A stretch of 38,783 nt of DNA from an uncultured Prevotella sp. (lineage in GTDB: Bacteria; Bacteroidota; Bacteroidia; Bacteroidales; Bacteroidaceae). The stretch lies in the NCBI GenBank assembly GCA_905236165.1, contig CAJOOC010000011.1:1-38783 (forward strand). The letters run 5' to 3'. The notes below the pieces were generated by a model. The model was given only the letters and a program-made list of their open reading frames with translations. It ran no database searches and was not told the DNA's origin. A program made the translations under genes and the position numbers. This document shows, one piece after another, positions 26,040 through 37,243 of this stretch. Position 1 is the stretch's first letter. Each line of letters starts with the position of its first letter.

Positions 26040-29000
26040 ATGGGTTTTATAGACATATTAACATCACTATTTGGTAACAAGTCAGGTTCTGACATAAAGA
26101 AGATTAATCCGTTAGTTGACAAGATTAAGGCAGTATATCCTGAGATACAGTCTCTCGACAATGACGCCCTTCGCGCGAGAAGTAAGGAGATACAGAAATA
26201 CGTTCAGGGTACCGTTACCGACCTTCGCAAGCAGATTGACGAGCTGAAGGAGAAGATAGAAGCTACGCCTATTGATGAGCGCGAACCTATCTTCAATCAG
26301 ATAGACAAACTTGAGAAAGAGGTGCTTGACAAACTTGAGGAGGCGCTTAACGAGGTCTATCCCGTTGCCTTCGCCATCATCAAGGATACTGCTCGCCGTT
26401 TCTGCGAGAACGAGGAGACGATAGTCACCGCTACAGATTTCGACCGCGAGCTGGCTGCCGACCCTACCCACGACTTTATCACCATTGATGGCGACAAGGC
26501 CATATACCACAATCATTGGACCGCTGGCGGCAATGACCTGAAGTGGGAGATGATTCATTATGACGTGCAGTTCATCGGCGGTACGGTGCTTCATCAGGGA
26601 AAGATTGCCGAGATGGCAACGGGTGAGGGTAAAACCCTCGTGGCCACCTGTCCTGTGTTCCTCAATGCTCTTACGGGCAATGGTGTGCACGTCGTAACGG
26701 TCAATGACTATCTGGCAAAGCGCGACTCCGAGTGGATGGGCCCGCTCTATATGTTCCACGGCCTGAGCGTCGACTGTATCGACAAGCATCGCCCCAACAG
26801 CGAGGAGCGCCGCAAGGCCTATCAGGCTGACATTACCTTCGGTACCAACAACGAGTTCGGCTTCGACTATCTTCGCGACAATATGGCCATGCAGCCCGAA
26901 GATCTCGTACAGCGTCAGCACAACTACGCCATTGTCGATGAGGTGGACTCCGTGCTTATTGATGATGCCCGTACACCTCTTATCATATCAGGTCCCCAGC
27001 CCAAGGGCGACATCCAGATGTTTGAGGAATACCAGCCATTGATAGAGAAACTCGTGGCAGAGCAGCGCAAACTGGCCACTTCGCTTCTTGCAGAGGCCAA
27101 GCAGAAGATTGCCGATGGCAACAAGAATAACGACAAGCAGCTCACCGCTGACGGCTTCCTCGCCCTCTACCGTTCGTATAAGGCTCTGCCAAAGAACACT
27201 CCTCTCGTGAAGTTCCTCTCTGAGGACGGCATAAAGTCAGGCATGCTCTCTACTGAGGAGATATACATGGAGAACAATAACCGCAAGATGCCAGAGGCCA
27301 TAGCACCTCTCTTCTTCGTCATCGACGAGAAACTTCATGGTGCCGACCTTACCGACAAGGGCGTACAGTGGCTCTCTGACCAGGTGAATGATAAGGAACT
27401 CTTCGTCATTCCAGATATCGCAGGACAGCTGTCAGCCCTTGAGGCCGACAAGAGTCTTTCTGACAGCGAGCGTCTTACGAAGAAAGACGAGCTTCTCAAC
27501 CACTTCTCAGAGCAGTCAGAGCGTGTCCACACTCTGCAGCAGTTGCTCAAGGCCTACTCTCTCTATAACCGCGACGATGAATACGTGGTGATTGAGAATG
27601 AGGTGAAGATTGTCGATGAGCAGACAGGCCGTATCATGGAGGGTCGTCGTTGGAGTGACGGCCTGCACCAGGCCATAGAGGCCAAGGAACATGTGAAGGT
27701 GGAGGCAGCCACACAGACTTACGCCACCATCACTCTTCAGAACTATTTCCGCATGTATCATAAGCTGGCCGGCATGACCGGTACGGCATCCACTGAGGCT
27801 GGTGAGTTCTGGAACATCTACAAACTCGATGTTGTTGAGATTCCTACCAATCGTCCTGTGATACGTAAGGATATGGACGATCGTGTCTACAGGACTGCCC
27901 GTGAGAAGTATAAGGCCGTCATCGATGAGGTTGAGGCAATGCGCAATGCTGGCCGTCCTTGTCTTGTCGGCACCACATCGGTGGAGATATCAGAATTGCT
28001 CTCACGCATGCTGCGTATGCGTAACATTCCTCATAATGTGCTCAACGCCAAGGAGCACGAACGTGAGTCGCTCATTGTGGCCGAAGCAGGTAAGTCTGTC
28101 AATGGTCTCGGTGCCGTTACCATCGCCACCAACATGGCTGGTCGTGGTACCGATATTAAGCTGTCTCCTGAGGTGAAGGCCGCAGGTGGTTTGGCCATCA
28201 TCGGTACGGAGCGTCATGAGAGCCGTCGTGTGGACCGCCAGCTGCGTGGTCGTGCAGGACGTCAGGGCGACCCGGGCTCTTCTGTCTTCTACGTATCGTT
28301 GGAGGATAAGCTGATGCGTCTCTTCGCTTCTGAACGCATAGCCAAGGTGATGGACCGTCTGGGCTTCGAGGAGGGCGAGCGTATCGAGGCTCCAATGATT
28401 TCCCGTAGCATTGAGAGGGCTCAGAAGAAGGTTGAGGAGAACAACTTCGGCATTCGTAAGCGCCTGCTGGAGTATGACGACGTGATGAACAAACAGCGTA
28501 CCGTCATCTACGACAAGCGCCGCCACGCCCTCATGGGTGAGCGCATAGGAATGGATATCACCAACATCATCTGGGACCGTGTGCTCTCTGTGCTCAACAA
28601 CAACGACTACGAGGGTTGCAAGGAGCAATTCCTCAAGTTGTTCTTCATGGATATGCCGTTCACCGAGGAGCAGTTCCTCTCTACTGACCGCGAGAAGCTT
28701 GAGGAAGAGTCCTTCCAGAAGGTGATGACCCACTTCAAGGAGCATGTAGACCAGGTGACGCAGGAGGCACTGCCTGTTGTCAAGGAGATAGTGGAGAACC
28801 CCGATGCCCACTTCGAGCGCATACTTATTCCGCTCACCGACCTGCGTATGGTTTACCGCATGAGCTTCGACCTGCAGGAGTGCTACGACAAGGAGTGTAA
28901 GAACATCATGAAGGAATTCCAGAAGATGGTAATCCTTCATAACATCGACGATAACTGGAAGGACAACCTTCGTCAGCTTGACGAGCTGCGTCATTCTTCG

Positions 29001-29435
29001 CAGAATGCCTCTTACGAGCAGAAAGACCCGCTGCTTATCTTCAAGCTCGAGTCAGTGAAGCTGTGGGACAACATGATAAATCGTATGAACGACAATATCT
29101 GTGCTACCCTCTCGCGCATACATATCCATAAGGAAGCGCCCCAGGAGGCTCCTGTGGAGCAGCCGAAGCCAGCCCCCAAGCCCCAGTATCAGACGAACAA
29201 GCCCCAGCTGAATGCCGACGGTACACCTGCCGCCCCTCAGATGCCGCGTCCGGGCGTGCCTCCAATACCTAATGCCCCTATGGGTGATGGCATGGACCGT
29301 CCTCACTACATCGATCCTTCGGCACCGCAGCAGCTGCCGCGCATACCTATTGTCAACACCAAGACCCCGCGTCCAAACGACCCGTGCCCATGCGGCTCAG
29401 GTAAAAAATATAAACAATGTCATGGCAAAAGATAA
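26040..29435 (+). CDS. secA: Preprotein translocase ATPase SecA
   Basis: 1131 residues, larger than E. coli SecA (901), as usual for Bacteroidota because of internal insertions and a longer tail. Walker [12 protein letters not shown] (near 190-200), [15 protein letters not shown] (about 300-314, Walker B), and the helicase motif [16 protein letters not shown] are intact. A Pro/Gln-rich linker leads to a C-terminal zinc-binding SEC-C motif ([15 protein letters not shown]). It drives secretory proteins through SecYEG. The stop codon overlaps the start of the next gene by 14 bases. Confidence 0.98.
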   Translation: MGFIDILTSLFGNKSGSDIKKINPLVDKIKAVYPEIQSLDNDALRARSKEIQKYVQGTVTDLRKQIDELKEKIEATPIDEREPIFNQIDKLEKEVLDKLEEALNEVYPVAFAIIKDTARRFCENEETIVTATDFDRELAADPTHDFITIDGDKAIYHNHWTAGGNDLKWEMIHYDVQFIGGTVLHQGKIAEMATGEGKTLVATCPVFLNALTGNGVHVVTVNDYLAKRDSEWMGPLYMFHGLSVDCIDKHRPNSEERRKAYQADITFGTNNEFGFDYLRDNMAMQPEDLVQRQHNYAIVDEVDSVLIDDARTPLIISGPQPKGDIQMFEEYQPLIEKLVAEQRKLATSLLAEAKQKIADGNKNNDKQLTADGFLALYRSYKALPKNTPLVKFLSEDGIKSGMLSTEEIYMENNNRKMPEAIAPLFFVIDEKLHGADLTDKGVQWLSDQVNDKELFVIPDIAGQLSALEADKSLSDSERLTKKDELLNHFSEQSERVHTLQQLLKAYSLYNRDDEYVVIENEVKIVDEQTGRIMEGRRWSDGLHQAIEAKEHVKVEAATQTYATITLQNYFRMYHKLAGMTGTASTEAGEFWNIYKLDVVEIPTNRPVIRKDMDDRVYRTAREKYKAVIDEVEAMRNAGRPCLVGTTSVEISELLSRMLRMRNIPHNVLNAKEHERESLIVAEAGKSVNGLGAVTIATNMAGRGTDIKLSPEVKAAGGLAIIGTERHESRRVDRQLRGRAGRQGDPGSSVFYVSLEDKLMRLFASERIAKVMDRLGFEEGERIEAPMISRSIERAQKKVEENNFGIRKRLLEYDDVMNKQRTVIYDKRRHALMGERIGMDITNIIWDRVLSVLNNNDYEGCKEQFLKLFFMDMPFTEEQFLSTDREKLEEESFQKVMTHFKEHVDQVTQEALPVVKEIVENPDAHFERILIPLTDLRMVYRMSFDLQECYDKECKNIMKEFQKMVILHNIDDNWKDNLRQLDELRHSSQNASYEQKDPLLIFKLESVKLWDNMINRMNDNICATLSRIHIHKEAPQEAPVEQPKPAPKPQYQTNKPQLNADGTPAAPQMPRPGVPPIPNAPMGDGMDRPHYIDPSAPQQLPRIPIVNTKTPRPNDPCPCGSGKKYKQCHGKR

Positions 29436-29859
29436 CTCAGCATTCCACATTGGCAGATTGCTCAACAAGGTAGCGCAGCGATTCCCTGCCGCAGAACAGC
29501 CCGAAGTGTTTACTGACATTCACCTCAGAGTGTCACAGGACACTGGCGATGTGATGGCCTTCGACGACGAAGACAAGGAAATAACGCGCGTAGTGGTAGA
29601 TGAATGGATAGAATCACCGCTGGAAACAGAGGAGTTCTATAATATGGCCTTCAATACCATTAGAGACGTTATCGACAAAGGCCATTACGACCTTGGCATC
29701 ATGCGCCCCTATAACTATGTCCTTGAGAACGAGAGTGGAGAGCACATCTCTGAGATATATGTAGTTGACGATGAGGACACCACTATCCTCGGAGCACCTT
29801 TCATGGAGGATTTGGATGCCGACCTCGACAACTTCATCAATAATCTCCTGAAGGACTGA
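29422..29859 (+). CDS. Small acidic protein overlapping secA, function unknown
   Basis: 145 residues from the ATG at 29422, which lies inside the secA stop region (14-base overlap); a longer in-frame start at 29212 would be inside secA and is rejected. The product is soluble, strongly acidic (Asp/Glu-rich C-terminus [22 protein letters not shown] in part) and without a signal peptide or membrane segment. I do not recognise the family. Translation is probably coupled to SecA, so a role near the Sec system is possible, but this is only context. Confidence 0.75.
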   Translation: MAKDNSAFHIGRLLNKVAQRFPAAEQPEVFTDIHLRVSQDTGDVMAFDDEDKEITRVVVDEWIESPLETEEFYNMAFNTIRDVIDKGHYDLGIMRPYNYVLENESGEHISEIYVVDDEDTTILGAPFMEDLDADLDNFINNLLKD

Positions 29860-29971
29860 TCACGGTAGCATGCCAGTTGGGTAACATGCCATAGGTGTGG
29901 TGAGCCATTGGTTTCGTATGCCGTGAAAATGGTGAGCTGAAGCCTTGCCTGAGAAAAAACTCTTGAAAACA

Positions 29972-30003
29972 TTTGCAGGGGTGAAATAAAATTACTACCT
30001 TTG
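29972..30003 (+). promoter_or_regulatory. Promoter of tRNA-Arg
   Basis: TTTG (29972-29975), 20 bases, TACCTTTG (29996-30003): full consensus. Start expected near 30009, about 14 bases before the mature tRNA. The core shares 17 identical bases (29992-30008) with the 6S-like RNA promoter. Confidence 0.85.
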
Positions 30004-30022
30004 CACCCTGAATTACGAAAAT

Positions 30023-30096
30023 GGTCCGGTAGCTCAGCTGGATAGAGCAACAGCCTTCTAAGCTGTGGGTCCGGGGTTCGAATCCCCGCCGGATCA
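30023..30096 (+). tRNA. tRNA-Arg (anticodon TCT)
   Basis: Acceptor strands 30023-30029 and 30089-30095 pair with one G-U. The D arm (AGCTCAGCTGGATAGAGC) and T arm with GGTTCGAATCC are canonical, and the anticodon loop CTTCTAA gives TCT, reading AGA. Discriminator A30096; CCA is not encoded, unlike in the tRNA-Ser of this window. Confidence 0.96.
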
Positions 30097-30137
30097 CTTT
30101 CATCTCAAGAAAGTGTAATCCCCGACACACATACATT

Positions 30138-30176
30138 GAGCCTGCCTCCTCTAAGGCGGGCTCAGTTGTTTTTGTT
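30138..30176 (+). terminator. Terminator after tRNA-Arg
   Basis: A 10-bp stem (GAGCCTGCCT with AGGCGGGCTC, one G-U) around a six-base loop at 30138-30163, followed by a T-rich run. Confidence 0.8.
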
Positions 30177-30205
30177 TTGTAACGTGAAATCAGTGGTAGA
30201 AAAGA

Positions 30206-30925
30206 ATGAATAAGAAACAGCTTATACAATCGCGTTTGTCTGAATTCCATCCAGTGGTGGCATTGTTCGATATGGATGGAGTGCTTTACGACTCCATGCC
30301 TCGTCACGCACGTTCGTGGCACGAGACGATGTCATTCTATGGTCTTGAGATGTCTGAGGAGGAGGCCTATGCCTGCGAGGGCATGCGTGGTGTAGAGACG
30401 ATACAGCTCATAGCCCGCCGGGAGTGGGGCAGGGAGGTGTCTGATGAAGAGGCTCAGCGTATGTATGCTGAGAAGAGCCGCATGTACAGTTCTTTGGGTA
30501 CGGCTCCGCTCATTCCCGGCATCCTCGATGTTCATAAGGCGCTGCGCGAACGTGGCATCCATATCGGTGTCGTCACAGGCAGCGGACAGGCCACGTTGCT
30601 TCGCAGAATCAGCGAAGACTTCAAGGCTACCATCACTCCCGGACTTATAGTTACCGCCAATGATGTGCGTCACGGAAAGCCTTCTCCCGAGCCCTATCAG
30701 CAGGGCATGAAGAAGGCTGCAGCGCTGCTGGGCCTGAATGGCATCGCCCCCTCTGAGGCTGTAGTAATAGAGAACGCACCCCTGGGGGTGCGCTCTGCTG
30801 TTGCTGCGGGTTGTTTCACCGTTGCTGTCAATACGGGTCCTCTGCCTGATGCGGCCCTCTACGATGAGGGTGCCGACGTAGTGTTCGGCAATATGCATGA
30901 GTTGGCTGAGGCTATCTTGCCATAA
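30206..30925 (+). CDS. HAD hydrolase, beta-phosphoglucomutase-like
   Basis: 239 residues, HAD subfamily IA. Motif I is [10 protein letters not shown] (about 16-25), with the two Asp of phosphoaspartate chemistry; a helical cap follows, then motif II VVTGSG, motif III Lys in HGKPSPEP, and motif IV in [12 protein letters not shown]. The nearest types are beta-phosphoglucomutase or sugar-phosphate phosphatases; the substrate is unknown. The start at 30206 has an A-rich upstream region. Its last 14 bases overlap the 3' end of the convergent purL. Confidence 0.88.
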   Translation: MNKKQLIQSRLSEFHPVVALFDMDGVLYDSMPRHARSWHETMSFYGLEMSEEEAYACEGMRGVETIQLIARREWGREVSDEEAQRMYAEKSRMYSSLGTAPLIPGILDVHKALRERGIHIGVVTGSGQATLLRRISEDFKATITPGLIVTANDVRHGKPSPEPYQQGMKKAAALLGLNGIAPSEAVVIENAPLGVRSAVAAGCFTVAVNTGPLPDAALYDEGADVVFGNMHELAEAILP

Positions 30926-33900
30926 TCCATTTCCTTGCATTTACGAAGGCTTCGTGCCAAGGTGTCACCTGGTCGGTGAGGCGACGCTCTTCCGGGTAGT
31001 AGCCACACTGCCAGGGATGCTGTGTGCGCTCTGGGTGAGGCATGATGGCCAAGTGTCTGCCATCGGCGCTGGCAATGGCTGCAACGTCATAGTCGGAGCC
31101 GTTTGGATTGGCGGGATAGTCGTGGTGGTTGTATTTTGCCACGATGTTATACTTCGCCTCTTCCTGTGGCAGATGGAACTTGCCTTCTCCATGAGCTACC
31201 CAGCAACCTATCTTCTCGCCGCTGAGCGAACCGAACATCACGGAATCGTTCTGTGGTATCTGGAGCGTTACGAAGGTCGACTCAAACTTGTGTGAGTCGT
31301 TATGCTGCATCTGCGCATAGTTCTTCTTGTAGTCAAGCAGACGCTCTGCGCTCAGTCTGTCAGCGCCGCTGTCCTGTCCGTTGTCAACAAGTCCGAGCTC
31401 AATCATCAACTGGCAGCCGTTACATACGCCAAGAGACAGAGTGTCAGGACGTGCATAGAACTTGTCGAGGGCTTCCTTCGCCTTGGGGTTGAAGAGGAAG
31501 GCTCCTGCCCATCCCTTTGCTGATCCGAGGACGTCGGAGTTGGAGAAGCCTCCACAGAAGGCAACGACGTTCACCTCTTCCAGCGTTTCACGTCCGGTGA
31601 TGAGGTCGGTCATAGTGACATCCTTCACGTCGAAGCCGGCCTGGTAGAATGACCACGCCATCTCGCGCTCAGAGTTTGTGCCCTTCTCGCGAATGATGGC
31701 TGCTACGGGGTGCTTGCTGATGGCTTCGCGGTCGATGGCCTTAAGAGGTGCGCCGCTGAGCGACCACTCTACAGGGTTCTTCTTATAGTTCTCGTAGCGC
31801 TCCGCAGCCTTGCCGTTGAAGCTCTGACGGCGGTCGAGCAGATATGATGTCTTGTACCACACGTCGCGCAGCTCGTCAATGTCGAAGGTGAAGGTCATCT
31901 CGCGTGCTGCCAGCTGTGTGTTGGGCACGTTGGCATTGCTGATGGTCTTCTTTATCTTTACGATGCGCTCCTCTGAAGGAGTACCGATCTTGGCATATCC
32001 TACGCCGGCATCGTCCAGCACCTTCTTCACCCTTGTGGCGTCGCTGTCCTTCACCTGGATGATGACGCCAGGGTTCTCGGCAAAGAGAATCTTCACGATG
32101 TCACCCTCGGTAAGCTTGTCGAGGCTGATGTTCAGGCCTCCCTTGGTATTGGCGAAGCACATCTCAAGCAGACAGGTGATGAGACCGCCTGCGGAGATGT
32201 CGTGACCGGCCAGTATGAGACCCTCGCTGACGAGTTGCTGTATGGCGATGAAGGCATCGCGGAAGTACTCAGGGTTCTTCACCGTAGGCACATCGCTGCC
32301 CACCTTGCCTCTGCTCTGTGCAAAGGCCGAGCCGCCAAGCTGCTGTTTGTCGAAGGAGAAGTCTACGTAGTACAGACGAGAGTTCTTCTCCTTATTATTT
32401 ATTACGGGGGAGACGGTCTTTCTGATGTCGCTCACTTCTCCGCCAGCGCTGACGATGACGGTTCCCGGAGCGATAATCTTCTTGCCATCAGGATATTTCT
32501 GAGTCATGGAGAGCGAGTCCTTGCCTGTCGGTACGTTAATCTGCAGTTCCAGGCAGAAGTCGCTGAGGGCTTTTACGGCCTTGTAGAGTCGGGCGTCCTC
32601 ACCCTGCTGTGCCCTGCAAGGCCACATCCAGTTAGCGCTCAATGATATGCTGTCCATGCATGTGGCACCCTTCTCTGTCGATGTGGTGAGCGGAGCCCAA
32701 ACGAGGTTGGTCAGAGCTTCAGCCACAGAGAGCACAGAGCCTGCTTCAGGGTCGGCCAGGGCCGCCTGTGGGGCGTGTCCGAGAGATGTGGCGATGCCCT
32801 TCGTGCCGGTATAGTCGAGTGCTACGACGCCACAGTCGGAGAGTGGCAGCTGCAGCTCACCCTGACATTGCTGGCGTGCCACGCGACCCGTCACGCTGCG
32901 GTCCACTTTATTGGTGAGCCAGTCCTTACATGCTACGGCCTCGAGCTGCAGCACGTCCTTCAGATATGCCGTCAGCTGCTCGTTGAGGGTGGTGTTTGAT
33001 GAGAGTCCGGAGGCATCGTATGTGACAACGTCGTATTTGCGTTCAACGGTCTTGTCCTCCATGATTGTCTTTGGCGAAGACCCGAACATCTGCTCCACGG
33101 CGAGGTCGAAAGGCCTTACGCCGTCAGCCTGTTCAAAGGCAAAGCGATGGTCGCCTGTTGTCTCGCCGACGGTATACATCGGGGCACGCTCGCGGTCAGC
33201 AATCTTCTGCACGTGCTCTATGGCACTCTCGTCGATGAGCAGTCCCATGCGCTCCTGCGATTCATTGGCTATTATCTCCTTTGCCGAGAGGGTCTTGTCG
33301 CCTACTGGCAGCTTGTCCATGTGAATGAGGCCGCCACACTCCTCGACGAGTTCTGAGAGGCAGTTGACGTGGCCTGCTGAGCCGTGGTCGTGAATGGAAA
33401 CCACGGGGTTGCTGTCTTCCTCGCCCAGGGCGCGTATGACGTTGTATGCGCGCTTCTGCATCTCGGGGTTGGCACGCTGCACGGCGTTGAGCTCAATGCC
33501 GCTGGAGTAGCGTCCTGTCTCCACGCTCGATACGGAACCGCCACCAAGTCCGATGCGGTAGTTCTCTCCGCCCATCACCACAACCTTGTTGCCTGGCTGT
33601 GGTTCACCCTTGATGCAGTCACGCTGCAGGCCGTAGCCCACACCGCCGGCAAGCATGATGACCTTGTCGTAGGCATACTGCTCGTTGCTTGACTGCTCCT
33701 CGTGCTCGAAGGTGAGTACGGAACCGCAGATGAGGGGCTGTCCGAACTTGTTGCCGAAGTCTGAGGCACCGTTCGATGCCTTGATGAGGATCTGCTCCGG
33801 TGTCTGGTAAAGCCACTCTCTGACGGGCATTATCTTCTCCCATTCGTGGCAGTCCTGATCCTTGCTCCAGTGCAGCTGTCCGTCCTGATGGCGGTCACCC

Positions 33901-34808
33901 TCGTCCTTACGGGGGTAGGAGGTCATGTACACCGCCGTTCCTGCTATAGGCCATGAGCCTGTTCCACCGCCCATACGGTCGCGTATCTCACCGCCGGTGC
34001 CGGTAGCAGCGCCGTTGAAGGGCTCCACCGTAGTGGGGAAGTTGTGTGTCTCGGCCTTGAGCGAGATGACGCTCTTCACCTTCTTTATCTTATAGAGGTC
34101 GGGATTGGCGTGGTCCGCGGGCGAGAACTGCTCTATCTCTGGTCCCTCGGCAAAGGCTACGTTGTCCTTGTATGCCGACAGTATCTTGTTGGGGTTCTCC
34201 TGCGTGGTCTTCTTAATCATCTGGAAGAGCGACGACTCCTTCTCCTCACCGTCGATGATGAAGGTACCGCCGAAGATTTTGTGGCGGCAATGCTCTGAGT
34301 TAATCTGCGCAAAGCCGAAGAGCTCTGAGTCGGTGAGTGGTCGTCCCAGCTGCTTGGCCACGTTGTAGAGGTAATCTATCTCTTCCTTCGACAGCGCGAG
34401 GCCTTCCTGCTCGTTGTGCTCCTCGATGTTCTCGATATACTTGATGGCCTCTGGCTGCTTGTTCACGGTGAAGATGTCCTGGTTCAGGCCGTTGTACATG
34501 CGCTGCAGCATCTCGTCGTGCTCGGCATCGGCAGAGCTAACGGGGAAGTATTCCTCGATACGGCTGATACCGCTGAGCGACATGTTCTGCGTTATCTCCA
34601 CAGCATTTGTTGACCAGGGCGTAATCATCTCCCTTCTTGGGCCGATGAAAAATCCGTCGAGGGTAGCCGTTGCGTCGCCGTTGGCAGTGGTGAGCAGCTC
34701 TGCGTTGTCATAGAGCCAGCATAGCTTCTTTATCTCGTCTGCACTGGGCTGGTGGTTCATCTCAGTGGCGATGATGTTCTTTGATGTTGTTTGGAAGAAT
34801 AGAATCAT
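30912..34808 (-). CDS. purL: Phosphoribosylformylglycinamidine synthase
   Basis: 1298 residues, the large single-chain enzyme (E. coli 1295). It converts FGAR, ATP and glutamine to FGAM in purine synthesis. The FGAM synthase half includes [29 protein letters not shown] and [13 protein letters not shown]; the C-terminal glutaminase has nucleophile Cys in [10 protein letters not shown] (about 1130) and the His-Glu pair in [11 protein letters not shown]. No truncation or frameshift is visible. It lies 55 bases after rpe and is probably co-transcribed with it; the 3' end overlaps the HAD gene by 14 bases. Confidence 0.97.
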   Translation of the reverse strand: MILFFQTTSKNIIATEMNHQPSADEIKKLCWLYDNAELLTTANGDATATLDGFFIGPRREMITPWSTNAVEITQNMSLSGISRIEEYFPVSSADAEHDEMLQRMYNGLNQDIFTVNKQPEAIKYIENIEEHNEQEGLALSKEEIDYLYNVAKQLGRPLTDSELFGFAQINSEHCRHKIFGGTFIIDGEEKESSLFQMIKKTTQENPNKILSAYKDNVAFAEGPEIEQFSPADHANPDLYKIKKVKSVISLKAETHNFPTTVEPFNGAATGTGGEIRDRMGGGTGSWPIAGTAVYMTSYPRKDEGDRHQDGQLHWSKDQDCHEWEKIMPVREWLYQTPEQILIKASNGASDFGNKFGQPLICGSVLTFEHEEQSSNEQYAYDKVIMLAGGVGYGLQRDCIKGEPQPGNKVVVMGGENYRIGLGGGSVSSVETGRYSSGIELNAVQRANPEMQKRAYNVIRALGEEDSNPVVSIHDHGSAGHVNCLSELVEECGGLIHMDKLPVGDKTLSAKEIIANESQERMGLLIDESAIEHVQKIADRERAPMYTVGETTGDHRFAFEQADGVRPFDLAVEQMFGSSPKTIMEDKTVERKYDVVTYDASGLSSNTTLNEQLTAYLKDVLQLEAVACKDWLTNKVDRSVTGRVARQQCQGELQLPLSDCGVVALDYTGTKGIATSLGHAPQAALADPEAGSVLSVAEALTNLVWAPLTTSTEKGATCMDSISLSANWMWPCRAQQGEDARLYKAVKALSDFCLELQINVPTGKDSLSMTQKYPDGKKIIAPGTVIVSAGGEVSDIRKTVSPVINNKEKNSRLYYVDFSFDKQQLGGSAFAQSRGKVGSDVPTVKNPEYFRDAFIAIQQLVSEGLILAGHDISAGGLITCLLEMCFANTKGGLNISLDKLTEGDIVKILFAENPGVIIQVKDSDATRVKKVLDDAGVGYAKIGTPSEERIVKIKKTISNANVPNTQLAAREMTFTFDIDELRDVWYKTSYLLDRRQSFNGKAAERYENYKKNPVEWSLSGAPLKAIDREAISKHPVAAIIREKGTNSEREMAWSFYQAGFDVKDVTMTDLITGRETLEEVNVVAFCGGFSNSDVLGSAKGWAGAFLFNPKAKEALDKFYARPDTLSLGVCNGCQLMIELGLVDNGQDSGADRLSAERLLDYKKNYAQMQHNDSHKFESTFVTLQIPQNDSVMFGSLSGEKIGCWVAHGEGKFHLPQEEAKYNIVAKYNHHDYPANPNGSDYDVAAIASADGRHLAIMPHPERTQHPWQCGYYPEERRLTDQVTPWHEAFVNARKWIMAR

Positions 34809-34863
34809 AGTTGCGTAAAAAATGTTTTGTATGGGGTGGGGGAGGGAATGTCTTTTCCCTGCC

Positions 34864-35508
34864 TTAAAGCGATTTCAGTTGTGATATTATTTGTTGCGGA
34901 TTGTCTGCTGCGAAGATGTATGAACCTGATACGAGCACGTCCACTCCGGCTTCTGCCAGCCGTGGTGCCGTCTGTGCGTTCACGCCGCCGTCCACCTCGA
35001 TGAGGGCGTGCGAGCCTGTATCGCTGATCATCTGCCTTAGTCGCTTCACCTTGCCGATGGTGTTCTCAATGAACTTCTGTCCGCCGAAACCGGGGTTCAC
35101 GCTCATGATGAGCACGAGGTCTGCGTCGCCTATCACGTCCTCAAGCGCGCATACGGGTGTGGAGGGGTTGAGGGTCACGCCGGCTTTCATACCCGCATTG
35201 TGGATTTCCTGTATCGTGCGGTGCAGGTGGGTGCAGGCCTCATAGTGCACGTTCATCATCATCGCACCCAGCTCTGCCGTCTGCTTGATGTAGCGTTCGG
35301 GGTTGTTTATCATATAGTGCACGTCCAGTTCCTTTGTGCATGCCTTCGCAACGGCTTGCAACACAGGGAAGCCGAAGGAGATATTAGGCACAAAGGAACC
35401 GTCCATCACGTCAAGGTGAAGCCACTGGGCATCACTGCCGTTAATCATCTCGATGTCCTTATCGAGATGAAGAAAGTCGGCTGCAAGAAGAGAGGGGGAT
35501 ACTATCAT
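34864..35508 (-). CDS. rpe: Ribulose-phosphate 3-epimerase
   Basis: 214-residue TIM-barrel enzyme of the pentose phosphate pathway that interconverts ribulose-5-phosphate and xylulose-5-phosphate. Family blocks include [13 protein letters not shown] (3-15), [20 protein letters not shown] (metal His and Asp), [14 protein letters not shown] and [12 protein letters not shown] small open frame starts 79 bases upstream on the same strand and overlaps its first 50 bases in another frame. Confidence 0.97.
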   Translation of the reverse strand: MIVSPSLLAADFLHLDKDIEMINGSDAQWLHLDVMDGSFVPNISFGFPVLQAVAKACTKELDVHYMINNPERYIKQTAELGAMMMNVHYEACTHLHRTIQEIHNAGMKAGVTLNPSTPVCALEDVIGDADLVLIMSVNPGFGGQKFIENTIGKVKRLRQMISDTGSHALIEVDGGVNAQTAPRLAEAGVDVLVSGSYIFAADNPQQIISQLKSL

Positions 35509-35587
35509 AATTGTACGCGAAGAGCCTGATGTAGTTTAATACTTCGTCTGATGGCGTAAATGAATAGTTGGGGTAGTTTTGATTCAT
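35459..35587 (-). CDS. Possible 42-residue upstream peptide overlapping rpe
   Basis: ATG at 35587 opens a 42-codon frame ending inside rpe. The first 28 codons lie before rpe and read as a plausible peptide ([19 protein letters not shown] at about 10-28), while the rest is an out-of-frame reading of rpe. It could be a leader peptide coupled to rpe, a remnant of a longer gene, or chance. The family is not recognised, although the PSDEVLxxI-type motif recalls short Bacteroidota peptides. Confidence 0.3.
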   Translation of the reverse strand: MNQNYPNYSFTPSDEVLNYIRLFAYNYDSIPLSSCSRLSSSR

Positions 35588-35660
35588 AGGCGGGTATTTT
35601 AATTGTTCACTAAAATAACGCAGGCCTATATGGTTTTATTGTATGCGTGAGTAAGAAAAA

Positions 35661-35696
35661 AAGTCGCAGACACCCATGAAGAAATGTCTGCGACTT
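35661..35696 (-). terminator. Terminator of the infC-rpmI-rplT operon
   Basis: A 12-bp perfect stem (35661-35672 with 35685-35696) with a 12-base loop; on the minus strand a run of T follows directly. It sits about 20 bases after the rplT stop. Confidence 0.9.
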
Positions 35697-35717
35697 CATT
35701 TTCTGGAAAGCAGCGTT

Positions 35718-36062
35718 TTACTTTACCTTGTCCACGATGGCCTTGAAAGCCTCTGGATTGTTCACGGCGAGGTCAGCAAGGACCTTGCGGTTGATTTCGA
35801 TACCTTCCTTGTGGAGAAGACCCATCAGTACTGAATAAGAGAGTCCTTCCATGCGAGCGGCGGCATTGATACGCTGTATCCACAGTGCGCGGAATGTGCG
35901 CTTCTTGTTCTTGCGGTCGCGGTAAGCATAGGTAAGACCCTTCTCCCAGGTGTTCTTTGCTACGGTCCACACATTCTTGCGTGCGCCATAGTAACCCTTT
36001 GTGAGCTTCAGGATGCGAGTTCTCTTTGCCTTAGAGGCAACATGATTTACTGATCTTGGCAT
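35718..36062 (-). CDS. rplT: 50S ribosomal protein L20
   Basis: 114 residues, typical length. Basic N-terminal half ([19 protein letters not shown], then KGYYGARKN and [12 protein letters not shown]) followed by a globular C-terminal part with RINAAAR and GLSYSVLM. It binds 23S rRNA early in 50S assembly. It is the third gene of infC-rpmI-rplT, 37 bases after rpmI. L20 represses this operon in some bacteria; I saw no clear mimic of its rRNA site here. Confidence 0.98.
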   Translation of the reverse strand: MPRSVNHVASKAKRTRILKLTKGYYGARKNVWTVAKNTWEKGLTYAYRDRKNKKRTFRALWIQRINAAARMEGLSYSVLMGLLHKEGIEINRKVLADLAVNNPEAFKAIVDKVK

Positions 36063-36099
36063 AGTTTTCTAAAACTTTAAAGTTCGACAATAGGGTGAA

Positions 36100-36297
36100 T
36101 TAACGCAGACACAGCAGGTCACGAACCTGCTTCATGTTTGAAGAGTCGACGATAGAGTAGCCCAGGAGGTTCCTCTTCTGCTTCTTTGTCTTCTTTGTCA
36201 GGATGTGGCTGTGGTAAGCATGACGTCTTTTCACCTTACCTGTACCGGTGAATGAGAAACGCTTCTTAGCACCGGAGTTTGTCTTTACTTTTGGCAT
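36100..36297 (-). CDS. rpmI: 50S ribosomal protein L35
   Basis: 65 residues from the ATG at 36297 ([20 protein letters not shown]), the normal start; the frame extends to 36366 but the extra 23 codons are leader. The basic, Arg/Lys-rich composition and the motif [22 protein letters not shown] are typical. It lies between infC and rplT, the standard order. Confidence 0.97.
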   Translation of the reverse strand: MPKVKTNSGAKKRFSFTGTGKVKRRHAYHSHILTKKTKKQKRNLLGYSIVDSSNMKQVRDLLCLR

Positions 36298-36367
36298 TTT
36301 TTTTAATTGTTTGTTGTTATTAATTATTAATAAGGTGGCAACGCATATACCGGGCGTTACGCACACT

Positions 36368-37057
36368 TCAATCTTCCATCTCCTCCTTCAGCTTTGCCAG
36401 GGCATCGATACCCTTGGCGCTGCCTGCAAGGCCGTCGCTCTGGGGCTCTGAGGCCTGCTTGGCTTCTGCAGCCTCGGCTTCGCGGCGTTCGCGGTCCATC
36501 TTCTGCTGCGACTTCTTTGTCTGGCCGGCATGCTTGGGAGCGAGGAAGAGGAACATCTTCTTGCCCTCTAAGCGCGGCATCTGCTCCACCTTGCCATATT
36601 CCTCAAGGTCGTTGGCAAAACGCAGCAGCAGCACCTCGCCCTGCTCTTTGAAGAGGATGGAGCGGCCACGGAAGAATACGTAGGCCCTAACCTTGTTGCC
36701 CTCCTCAAGGAACTCCTTGGCGTGCTTCAGCTTGAAGTTGTAGTCGTGGTCGTCGGTCTGAGGTCCGAAGCGTATCTCCTTCACCTCTACCTTCACCTGC
36801 TTGGCCTTCAGCTCCTTGGCTTTCTTCTTCTGCTGATAGAGGAACTTAGAGTAGTCAATGATTCGACATACAGGCGGATTGGCGTTGGGGCTGATTTCTA
36901 CGAGGTCCTCCTCGCGCTGGTGCGCCAGTTCGAGCGCATCTTTCGTCGGCATCACGGTGGAGCCGTTCTCATCCACAATACGTACCTCACGCACACGAAT
37001 CTGCTCGTTGATGCGATATTGGTTCTTAGGGTTTTGTTTTCTGTTGTCTGGTCTCAT
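36368..37057 (-). CDS. infC: Translation initiation factor IF-3
   Basis: 229 residues from the ATG at 37057 ([20 protein letters not shown]); an upstream in-frame ATG at 37129 is only about eight bases from the predicted transcript start and would add 24 residues unlike IF-3. The N-domain holds [14 protein letters not shown] and [22 protein letters not shown]; the C-domain runs through [16 protein letters not shown] to [16 protein letters not shown]. An Ala/Glu/Lys-rich tail of about 40 residues extends beyond the E. coli length (180), as in other Bacteroidota. The start is ATG, not the rare AUU used in enterobacteria for autoregulation. Confidence 0.96.
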   Translation of the reverse strand: MRPDNRKQNPKNQYRINEQIRVREVRIVDENGSTVMPTKDALELAHQREEDLVEISPNANPPVCRIIDYSKFLYQQKKKAKELKAKQVKVEVKEIRFGPQTDDHDYNFKLKHAKEFLEEGNKVRAYVFFRGRSILFKEQGEVLLLRFANDLEEYGKVEQMPRLEGKKMFLFLAPKHAGQTKKSQQKMDRERREAEAAEAKQASEPQSDGLAGSAKGIDALAKLKEEMED

Positions 37058-37142
37058 TAACTGGTTTTGAGGTACTATAATATACTGCTTCTCGGGGGCA
37101 CATCGCCACACATCTGCGCGTGTGTGCACACAAAAGCGGCTG

Positions 37143-37173
37143 CAAAGGTACGACTAAATTCTGATATACGCAA
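37143..37173 (-). promoter_or_regulatory. Promoter of infC-rpmI-rplT
   Basis: On the minus strand TTG (37171-37173), 20 bases, TACCTTTG (37143-37150). The start near 37137 gives a leader of about 80 bases. The 35 or so bases from the -33 to past the -7 element closely match those at the pectate lyase promoter. Confidence 0.75.
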
Positions 37174-37207
37174 GAAAAACGAGGAAAAAAATCACACTTC
37201 CCGATAA

Positions 37208-37243
37208 TTCTTCACTTTTCGCTCTTCACTTTACACTTTTCAC
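37208..37243. repeat. Low-complexity repeat at the 3' end of the pectate lyase gene
   Basis: Minus-strand GTGAAAAGTG/GTGAAGAGCG-type repeats cover the last codons, the stop and the next 18 bases. The same type of sequence ends sulP at 2099-2127. Confidence 0.6.

Noticed and set aside
28002..28994. 330-codon minus-strand frame inside secA
   Set aside because: Antisense shadow of secA, whose conserved motifs fill this region.
29860..29970. Possible small RNA or terminator after the secA operon
   Set aside because: Only a six-base TCACGG/CCGTGA pairing is visible, without a U-tract.
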